From JAUXEH01 sp965602945 (GTDB lineage Bacteria; Acidobacteriota; Aminicenantia; Aminicenantales; Aminicenantaceae): a stretch of 11,658 nt of DNA. The translations under genes and the position numbers were made by a program. Under the pieces are notes generated by a model. It saw only the letters and a program-made list of their open reading frames with translations, was not told the origin of the DNA and did not search any database. The stretch lies in contig CBFDBC010000116.1 of NCBI GenBank assembly GCA_965602945.1, forward strand, positions 1-11,658, written 5' to 3'. How positions within the stretch are numbered: position 1 is the first letter of the stretch; the number at the start of each line of letters is the position of its first letter. This document shows positions 1 to 5,582 of this stretch, piece after piece.

Positions 1-1
1 C

Positions 2-592
2 ATCGAGGAGATCCGGAGCCGGCTCCCGCTCGATGTCTCGGATATGTACGCCCGGATGCGGGAGTGGGGGATCCCGGAGGATACCTATCCCTACATCCTG
101 CGTAACAACCTGTTCCCGCTGCTGAGCCGCGTCATCGAAGAGCTCGGACTCGATCCCGTGTTTTCCGGAACGCTGTTCGGGCATACGCTGAAACATGTGG
201 AGGGCAGGTATCCCCGGTCCCCGCATTTTCGTTATGAGATCGTCTACGACCTGTTGGAATCTCTTATAGAGCAAGACATCGATCCCGTCCTTGCGCGTGT
301 GATGATCGGAGAGCAGTACCGGCATCCTCAGATGGATATCGCTTCCCTCCTGGCGGCCGTCAAGTTCAAGCCGATCCCGGAGGAGGAGATCCTGGCAAAG
401 GTCCCCATCCTGAGCAGTATCGCGAATGAGACCGGGGTATCGATGGATCCCGGGGTGCGGACCCGATGGATGATGGGCCAGCTCCGGCCTTCCGCCCAGG
501 GCAACATCTCCCTTTCGGAGCTCCATCGATATGTCAAGGAAAATAATTCCGGAAACCGGGCCTGCGCAGGCCGGGAAGGTGCAGGACAATGA
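2..592 (+). CDS. gatE: Glu-tRNA(Gln) amidotransferase subunit E, C-terminal part (5' end outside window)
   Basis: The reading frame is open to the left edge, so this is the last 196 residues of a protein usually a little over 600 residues long; the ATG at 44 is only an internal Met. GatE is the kinase/transamidase subunit that activates Glu on misacylated Glu-tRNA(Gln) and converts it to Gln-tRNA(Gln) with ammonia delivered by GatD in the cytoplasm. What is visible is the helical part after the catalytic core (a segment around GHTLKHVEG) and the C-terminal YqeY-like tRNA-binding tail, ending in a G-x-L-R-x-x-A-x-G-x-I-x-L-x-E-L pattern. The stop TGA overlaps the gatD start as ATGA, so the two are translationally coupled. 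The main alternative is GatB, which shares this tail. The neighbouring gatD and the absence of gatA/gatC argue for GatE. Confidence 0.85.
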   Translation: MEEIRSRLPLDVSDMYARMREWGIPEDTYPYILRNNLFPLLSRVIEELGLDPVFSGTLFGHTLKHVEGRYPRSPHFRYEIVYDLLESLIEQDIDPVLARVMIGEQYRHPQMDIASLLAAVKFKPIPEEEILAKVPILSSIANETGVSMDPGVRTRWMMGQLRPSAQGNISLSELHRYVKENNSGNRACAGREGAGQ

Positions 593-1974
593 GCGACGAC
601 ATCTTCCAGGGCTACAAGGGACAGGCACTGAAAGTCCTCCAGGATCATCATGCCCGGGTCTGGGGCCTGGTCAAGGTGGACACGACCCGGGGGTTGTTCG
701 AGGGGACCATCCTGCCCCGGTCGGAAAGCGACGACGACCGGCACATCGTCCTCAAGATCGTAACGGGCTACAACATCGGGATCAAGGTCGATACCATCAA
801 GTCTATCACAGAGCTGGGGTATCAGAAGGCGCATTATCAGATCCCTGAGAAAGAATTCCCGTACTCGGACGACAAACCCAATGTCAAGCTGTTCGGGACC
901 GGGGGCACGATCGCGTCCCGGCTGGACTACCGTACGGGTGCCGTGATCCCGGCCTTTTCCCCTGGGGAGCTGTACGGCGCCGTCCCCGAGCTGGCGGACA
1001 TCTGCAACCTGACCACCGAGAAGCTGTTTGCCGTATTCAGCGAGAACATGGGACCGGGGCAGTACAAGACCCTGGCCGTGGCCATAGCCGAGGAGGTCCG
1101 GAAGGGGATCGAGGGAGTCATCATCGGGCACGGGACCGATACGCTCCATCACACGGCCGCTGCCCTGACCTATATGCTGGTCGGCCTGCCCGTGCCGGTG
1201 GTGCTCGTGGGGTCGCAGCGGTCCTCCGACCGGCCCAGTTCGGACGCCGCCCTGAACCTGATGCATGCCGCCTATGCGGCGGGACACGGAGATGTCGCCG
1301 AGGTCGTGGTGAGCATGTTCGGGCCGACCTCGGATGAGTATGGTTTCCTGCATCGGGGAACCCGGGTCCGCAAAATGCATTCCTCCTACCGCTCCGCGTT
1401 TCGGACCATCGGAGACATCCCGTTGGCCAAGGTAACGCGGGACGGGGTGGAGATGCTCAAGCATCCCTTTAACCCGCGCCGCAGAGACAGGACAGTAACG
1501 GCCCTGCCCTATTTCGAGGAGAAAGTCACGATCGTCTACTACTACCCCAACATGATGCCGGATGTCGTCGACAGCCTGGTCGACAACGGCTACAAGGGGA
1601 TCGTGATCGCGGGCACGGGCCTGGGCCATGTGAACAAGCCGCTCTACCCGGCTATCAAGAGGGCCGCGGAAAAGGGAGTGGCGGTCTACATGACCGTGCA
1701 GACGCTGTGGGGTTATGTCCACATGTATGTGTACGAGACCGGGCGGGACATGCTGGACCTGGGTGTCATCCCCCTGCAGAACATGCTGCCCGAGGTCGCC
1801 TACATCAAGCTGGGCTGGGCATTGGGACAGACGGATGATCTGGAGAAGGTCAAAGACATCATGCTGACGCCCGTGAACGACGACATCACCGAGCGTGAAC
1901 CCTACAACGGCTACCTTATCTATCAGGGCGGGGTGCCCGAGGTCGAGGAGTTTATCAAGAAATTCCGCAAATAA
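589..1974 (+). CDS. gatD: Glu-tRNA(Gln) amidotransferase subunit D (asparaginase-like)
   Basis: This is a 461-residue protein, slightly longer than typical archaeal GatD (about 420-445). GatD hydrolyses Gln or Asn to release ammonia for GatE. A small N-terminal domain (about residues 1-90, basic and beta-rich) precedes a type I asparaginase fold. The catalytic set is intact: Thr107 in FGTGGTIAS, Thr183-Asp184 in GHGTDT, and Lys262 in RGTRVRKMHSS. These correspond to the Thr/Thr/Asp/Lys tetrad of asparaginases and characterised GatD. The extended N-terminal domain and the RGTRVRKMH signature separate it from plain AnsA/AnsB. The start ATG overlaps the gatE stop by 4 nt, so gatE-gatD is an operon. 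The stop codon TAA is embedded in the left arm of the following terminator hairpin. GatDE is regarded as an archaeal system, so its presence beside bacterial genes is unusual. Confidence 0.92.
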   Translation: MSDDIFQGYKGQALKVLQDHHARVWGLVKVDTTRGLFEGTILPRSESDDDRHIVLKIVTGYNIGIKVDTIKSITELGYQKAHYQIPEKEFPYSDDKPNVKLFGTGGTIASRLDYRTGAVIPAFSPGELYGAVPELADICNLTTEKLFAVFSENMGPGQYKTLAVAIAEEVRKGIEGVIIGHGTDTLHHTAAALTYMLVGLPVPVVLVGSQRSSDRPSSDAALNLMHAAYAAGHGDVAEVVVSMFGPTSDEYGFLHRGTRVRKMHSSYRSAFRTIGDIPLAKVTRDGVEMLKHPFNPRRRDRTVTALPYFEEKVTIVYYYPNMMPDVVDSLVDNGYKGIVIAGTGLGHVNKPLYPAIKRAAEKGVAVYMTVQTLWGYVHMYVYETGRDMLDLGVIPLQNMLPEVAYIKLGWALGQTDDLEKVKDIMLTPVNDDITEREPYNGYLIYQGGVPEVEEFIKKFRK

Positions 1975-1995
1975 AAGGGGCCTGTCCCCTTTTTT
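1973..1995. terminator. Bidirectional rho-independent terminator between convergent gatD and the dehydrogenase gene
   Basis: A perfect 8-bp stem (AAAAGGGG at 1973-1980, CCCCTTTT at 1986-1993) closes a 5-nt loop CCTGT, with T run 1990-1995. It begins inside the gatD stop codon and lies 15 bp from the stop of the convergent minus-strand gene, so it can serve both. An 18-nt stretch of it recurs in inverted orientation at the right edge of the window. Confidence 0.85.
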
Positions 1996-2009
1996 AATCC
2001 CCAATTGTC

Positions 2010-3014
2010 CTACAGCGCGGCGCAGGGGGCGGGGAGCTCGCTCATGACCTTGAGGCCGGGCACCGCGGCAATGGTCTTGGGGATGGTGTTGATGGTCATG
2101 GATACGGTCCCCGTGTCTCCGTGGACACCTCCCAGGATTTTTTGATGAATGTCGGGCTCACCCCTGATCTCGATCTCGTCGTACTCCTCCCTGACGCCGG
2201 CGTTGGCGATGAATTCGAGGGTGATGATTCTTTGCCCATCCTTCTTGGCATAGGCTACGCTTTTCAGGCCGATCACATCTCCGGGCGGCACGGATCCCAT
2301 CCCGCTCGGGATCTCTGTCTCGGCGATGACGGCTTCCGGCGGCAGCTCCACGGCCTCCTCCAGCTCCCATCCCAGCCCCGATGCGATCATGTTGATCGAC
2401 TCCAGGAGGCCCACATGCCCGGTGATGATCCCGTCATCGATCTTCTGGCGGAACTCCCGGGGTGTCATGGCGGTCCCCACCTTTTTCTGGAAGGGGATGC
2501 GCCGCCGTGCGGAATTCATCATTCGTGTGACCCTGACGGAGTCGACGCGCAGGCATGGAGCGGTGAGTGTCAGGGCCAGCGAGTCCATCAGATATCCGGG
2601 ATTGATGCCGGTCCCCACCACGGTCACTCCGGCCTCCTTGGCCAGTCGGTCGATCTCCGCGGCCAGCTCGGGGTGGCGCTTCCAGGGATAGGACAGTTCC
2701 TCACAGGTCGACACGATGTTCAGCCCGGCCTGGATGCACTGCTCGATCTGAGGCAGAACGGTCGTGAGATGGGACAGAGTGGTCTGTACCACGACGTCCG
2801 CATCCACGCGCGTGAACAGAGATCCCGCATCGCTTTCGATGATGGTCCCTGTTTTCTGTGGAGTCGAGAACAGTTCTCCCAGATCTTTCCCCGACAGCTC
2901 AGGATCTATATCCAGGGCGCCCACGATCTCGAAACTCTGTTTGGGCAGCAGTGCCTCCGCGACCCTTCGGCCCATGATGCCGCATCCCATAATGATGACC
3001 CTCAGCCTATCCAT
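2010..3014 (-). CDS. NAD(P)-dependent amine / 2,4-diaminopentanoate dehydrogenase family protein (DapB-like)
   Basis: This 334-residue cytoplasmic oxidoreductase has a Rossmann nucleotide-binding N-terminus (G10-C-G12-I-M-G15) and a DapB-like C-terminal substrate domain. Segments CEELSYPW (about 123-130) and GTGINPGYLMD (about 153-163) are hallmarks of the Ord / 2,4-diaminopentanoate dehydrogenase family, which also contains natural amine dehydrogenases. Known members catalyse reversible NAD(P)-dependent deamination of an amine to a ketone; 2,4-diaminopentanoate dehydrogenase acts in ornithine fermentation. No ornithine aminomutase or ort genes are in the window, so the substrate is undecided and I give no symbol. 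A GAGGAGAG Shine-Dalgarno lies 5 nt before the ATG. The gene has its own promoter and is separated by a terminator from the upstream GOGAT-domain operon, so it is probably monocistronic. The family call is confident; the substrate is not. Confidence 0.82.
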   Translation of the reverse strand: MDRLRVIIMGCGIMGRRVAEALLPKQSFEIVGALDIDPELSGKDLGELFSTPQKTGTIIESDAGSLFTRVDADVVVQTTLSHLTTVLPQIEQCIQAGLNIVSTCEELSYPWKRHPELAAEIDRLAKEAGVTVVGTGINPGYLMDSLALTLTAPCLRVDSVRVTRMMNSARRRIPFQKKVGTAMTPREFRQKIDDGIITGHVGLLESINMIASGLGWELEEAVELPPEAVIAETEIPSGMGSVPPGDVIGLKSVAYAKKDGQRIITLEFIANAGVREEYDEIEIRGEPDIHQKILGGVHGDTGTVSMTINTIPKTIAAVPGLKVMSELPAPCAAL

Positions 3015-3057
3015 GATGTCTCTCCTCGGTTGGCATGTCGAAGCTAAAAAAAGAAGT

Positions 3058-3087
3058 AGTATACCATCTCGCAGGATATTTTCACAA
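3058..3087 (-). promoter_or_regulatory. Extended -10 promoter for the amine dehydrogenase-like gene
   Basis: Read on the minus strand, -35 TTGTGA (3082-3087) is 18 nt from -10 TATACT (3058-3063), and the -10 is preceded by TG plus one base, giving an extended -10 (TGGTATACT). It lies about 45 bp upstream of the start codon at 3014, between that gene and the terminator of the upstream operon. It was called by eye from consensus match; no mapping data. Confidence 0.65.
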
Positions 3088-3158
3088 CGGAGTGATCCGC
3101 CCGTTTCTTTCGCAGGGGAGCATCCCTCTGCCGAAGAATCGGTTCACTGAACTGCCAC

Positions 3159-3204
3159 AAAAAAAGGGGGCAGAAACCGGCGATTTCGGGCCGGTCCCGC
3201 CCCC
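3159..3204 (-). terminator. Rho-independent terminator of the nuoE-nuoF/gltD-nuoG-GOGAT operon
   Basis: On the minus strand the hairpin has an outer 6-bp stem (GGGGGC at 3166-3171 with GCCCCC at 3199-3204) and an inner 6-bp stem (ACCGGC at 3176-3181 with GCCGGT at 3190-3195), joined by an internal loop. A 7-nt T run (plus-strand A 3159-3165) follows. It starts 27 bp past the stop codon of the last operon gene and insulates the downstream dehydrogenase gene. Confidence 0.9.
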
Positions 3205-3230
3205 TGGTGTTCCGTTTTACAGCGTAGGGA

Positions 3231-4808
3231 TCAGCTGTTCAGGATGTCTTCGACCTCTTCCTTGTCGACATCCATGACATAGGGGATCTTGCTGATGTCG
3301 GCGGCTTCCCTTGTAAGCGAAGTCAGGTCGTCCCTCTCGATAAAGCCGAGGTTGAACTTCCGGTTGCCTGCCATGAGCTGACGCAGGCCCTGGTTAAGTC
3401 TCGTGAAATACCCCGTGACTCCCAGGGCGCCGGTGGGGATCTCCTCGAAGCGGTCACCATATTCGTTTCTCAGGTCCGAAGCGGTGACGAAGATCTCTTC
3501 CTTCTTGCTGCCGAAGCGCTCGACATAGACCGGGATCTGGTCTTCGGAGATCCGTTTGCCGATGGTCTTTCCGACCATGGCCGCGGCCATGGGTCCCCGG
3601 GCCATGCCGATGGCCTTCACATAGGGAGCGCCCAGTGCCAGAGCCTTGTAGATCTGATCCTCGAAGGTGATGCCGCCGGCAAAGCAGATGTCGGGCACGA
3701 ACTCGCCCTTCTCATCCAGCTTCTTGCAGTACTCGTAGGTCAGGGACCAGAGTTCCACGCTCGGGACTCCCCATTCGTTCATCATGCGCCAGGGGCTCAT
3801 CCCGGTCCCGCCGCCGGCCCCGTCCACTGTCAGCAGGTCGAGCTTGGCTTTCGAGGCATACTTGACGGCACGCGCCAGGTCCGCGGGCCGGTAGGCTCCG
3901 GTCTTGAGGAAAACACGCTTGGCGCCGGCGGCCCTGAGTTCTTCCGCTCGGGCCATGAAGGAATCGAATTCCACCATACCCAGGCGGGAGTGTCTTTCGA
4001 ATTCCTTGAAAGCGCCGTGTTCGAATGCCTTGATGATATGGGGATCTTCGGGATCGGGGAGCACGATGTAGCCCCTGCGCTTGAGCTCCTGAGCCTTGGA
4101 GAGCTTCTTGATCTTGACCTCTCCACCGATGTCCTTGGCGCCCTGGCCCCACTTGAGCTCGACGGTCTCGACACCGAGCTTCTCTATGACGTATTCCTGG
4201 ACCTTCAGCCGTGTGTCCTCAACGTTGGACTGCACGACCACATCGCCGTAACCGTCCGCCCATTCCTGGAACCATTTGACTCGGCTTTCCATATCCGGGG
4301 AGCTGATCACGCGGCCGTCCTCGATCACGGAATCCTCGTCCATGGCACAGACATTCTCGCCGATGGTCAGGATCCCGCCGCTGATGGCGACGCCGATGGC
4401 CAGGCCCTTCCAGTTCTGTTTGGCCACGTTGGTGGAGCCCATCCCGGGTACGATGAAGGGGACCTTGAGCTTGATGTCCTTGTTGACACCGATCTTGGCC
4501 GCGACATCGACTTTTTCAAAGGTTGCATGGTCGGGGTCGGCAGGGACACCGTGGGCGCCGACCGCGGTTCCCAGCACGCTGAAGTGGGACAGGTCCACGG
4601 GGTAGTCTTTCTCCGAGGCCGCGGTGATGATCCCGAAGGGCTGGGGATACAGGACTTCGGAGCCGCGGTAAGCGGATTTGCCGATCTCGCACATTCCGAT
4701 ACAGCCATCGACACAGGTCACACACATCCCGCTGAAGGGGCTGACAGAACCTTCGGTCCTGTTTTTGGTCAAGGTGGCTGCGCTTCTGTTGAGTTTTGTA
4801 TAAGACAT
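3231..4808 (-). CDS. Stand-alone FMN-binding glutamate synthase (GOGAT) domain protein with N-terminal Cys motif
   Basis: This 525-residue protein corresponds to the central FMN/synthase barrel of glutamate synthase. Visible landmarks are WGQGAKDIGGE (about 220-230, equivalent to QGAKPG...GG of GltB), the FMN loop VDGAGGGTGMSP (328-339), and FAGGI (376-380). In classical GltB this domain makes glutamate from 2-oxoglutarate, ammonia and electrons. Here the N-terminal class II glutaminase domain and C-terminal GXGXG domain are absent. The usual C-x5-C-x4-C [3Fe-4S] motif after the barrel is missing: residues about 393-420 contain no Cys. Instead residues 29-40 carry C-x2-C-x3-C-x3-C (C29, C32, C36, C40), a possible [4Fe-4S] site. 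A textbook AGGAGG precedes the ATG. It is the last gene of the operon, 51 bp after the NuoG-like gene. Other single-domain members include MgsC of N-methylglutamate synthase, so the reaction need not be glutamate synthesis. Confidence 0.85.
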   Translation of the reverse strand: MSYTKLNRSAATLTKNRTEGSVSPFSGMCVTCVDGCIGMCEIGKSAYRGSEVLYPQPFGIITAASEKDYPVDLSHFSVLGTAVGAHGVPADPDHATFEKVDVAAKIGVNKDIKLKVPFIVPGMGSTNVAKQNWKGLAIGVAISGGILTIGENVCAMDEDSVIEDGRVISSPDMESRVKWFQEWADGYGDVVVQSNVEDTRLKVQEYVIEKLGVETVELKWGQGAKDIGGEVKIKKLSKAQELKRRGYIVLPDPEDPHIIKAFEHGAFKEFERHSRLGMVEFDSFMARAEELRAAGAKRVFLKTGAYRPADLARAVKYASKAKLDLLTVDGAGGGTGMSPWRMMNEWGVPSVELWSLTYEYCKKLDEKGEFVPDICFAGGITFEDQIYKALALGAPYVKAIGMARGPMAAAMVGKTIGKRISEDQIPVYVERFGSKKEEIFVTASDLRNEYGDRFEEIPTGALGVTGYFTRLNQGLRQLMAGNRKFNLGFIERDDLTSLTREAADISKIPYVMDVDKEEVEDILNS

Positions 4809-4815
4809 TCTGATT

Positions 4816-4821
4816 CCTCCT
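4816..4821 (-). promoter_or_regulatory. Consensus Shine-Dalgarno fixing the GOGAT-domain start
   Basis: On the minus strand a perfect AGGAGG lies 7 nt upstream of the ATG at 4808. It is the strongest ribosome binding site in the operon and lies in its only sizeable internal gap (51 bp), suggesting independent and efficient translation of the last subunit. Confidence 0.85.
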
Positions 4822-4859
4822 ATGATTTACGGATAGTTGTATAAATATAGAGAAGCATG

Positions 4860-5582
4860 CTAGGCATTATTCTCTTTGGGATCCTCGATGTCGGCGGCGA
4901 CGTCTGAGGGCTTGCGGACACAGGTCCCACACTGGCCGTGATCGTACATCCAGCACTGCAGCTCGTCGTAGACATCCACACATGTTGGGTCCATGTCCAG
5001 ACAGCCGTTGCAGATCGCGGTGTCGGCATCCGGGCCCTGGCAGCGGAGCGCGCAGGCCGGGCAGATGTACATGCACCCCCCGCACAACCGGCACTCCTTG
5101 GATTTCACATCAAAGGGCGTAGAGATCTTGCGCTGATAGCCCCGGTTCTGAAATCCTATGGCTCTGGCGTCCATCTGCTCCGCACACATCCGCACACACA
5201 GCCCGCAGTACATGCACTCCTCGTTCCGGAGCTCGAACCGCTGCTGTCTGACCCCCATCTTGGCCGCCATGTCCTGCAGGATCTTCGAGCCCGGCGCTGT
5301 CGACAGCATGAGCTCGATCATCATCTTCCGTGCCTCCAGGACGCGCTTGGTGTCCGTGTGGACCACCAGGCCTTCCTGGGCCGGATAGGTGCAGGAGCTG
5401 ACCAGCTTGGTGTTTGTTCCTTCACCGATCTCGACCAGACACAGGCGGCAGGCCCCATAGTTGCTGAGGCCATCGTTGTGGCAGATCGTCGGAATTTCCA
5501 GTCCATAAAATTTGGCTGCCTCTAAGATGGTCGATCCTTTTTCTACTTTAACTTCGACTCCGTTCATGACAAATGTGATCAT
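4860..5582 (-). CDS. NuoG/HydA N-terminal-like iron-sulfur subunit, shortened, with Cys-rich C-terminus
   Basis: This 240-residue ferredoxin-type electron carrier shows several cofactor sites. Residues 1-75 form a plant-type [2Fe-2S] domain with C34, C45, C48 and C64. Residues 123-133 (CMYCGLCVRMC) and 164-174 (CRLCGGCMYIC) form two C-x2-C-x2-C-x3-C [4Fe-4S] sites. In NuoG and HydA a His-Cys3 cluster loop sits between these; here the matching stretch (about 91-118) has no Cys or His, so that cluster is lost. After the second cluster come eight more cysteines (177, 181, 191, 194, 201, 210, 218, 221), enough for one or two further clusters or a metal site. There is no molybdopterin or H-cluster domain. 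It overlaps the upstream NuoF-GltD gene by ATGA (5579-5582) and so is translationally coupled. It probably wires the NuoEF module to the GOGAT-domain subunit; that role is inferred from gene order. Confidence 0.85.
   Translation of the reverse strand: MITFVMNGVEVKVEKGSTILEAAKFYGLEIPTICHNDGLSNYGACRLCLVEIGEGTNTKLVSSCTYPAQEGLVVHTDTKRVLEARKMMIELMLSTAPGSKILQDMAAKMGVRQQRFELRNEECMYCGLCVRMCAEQMDARAIGFQNRGYQRKISTPFDVKSKECRLCGGCMYICPACALRCQGPDADTAICNGCLDMDPTCVDVYDELQCWMYDHGQCGTCVRKPSDVAADIEDPKENNA

Noticed and set aside
600..640. GGGACAGGCA match inside gatD (and a similar one near 4585 in the GOGAT gene) to the terminator palindrome
   Set aside because: Short match within conserved coding sequence, without the palindrome arms or T run.
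328..2004. Long minus-strand open frame (558 codons) opposite gatE and gatD
   Set aside because: Rich in His, Asp, Arg, Gly and Val with no recognisable domain, as expected for the antisense of GC-rich genes. It lies opposite two well-identified genes and crosses the terminator.
2121..3047. 308-codon plus-strand open frame opposite the dehydrogenase gene
   Set aside because: No domain, composition typical of an antisense shadow, and it runs into the promoter region of the real gene.
3035..3277. Small plus-strand open frame in the gap before the GOGAT gene
   Set aside because: It spans a promoter and a terminator hairpin of the minus strand and extends into the GOGAT coding region. No good ribosome binding site.
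4821..4862. Internal promoter before the GOGAT gene
   Set aside because: The gap is AT-rich, but I could not find a -35/-10 pair with acceptable spacing. The strong Shine-Dalgarno is enough to explain its role.
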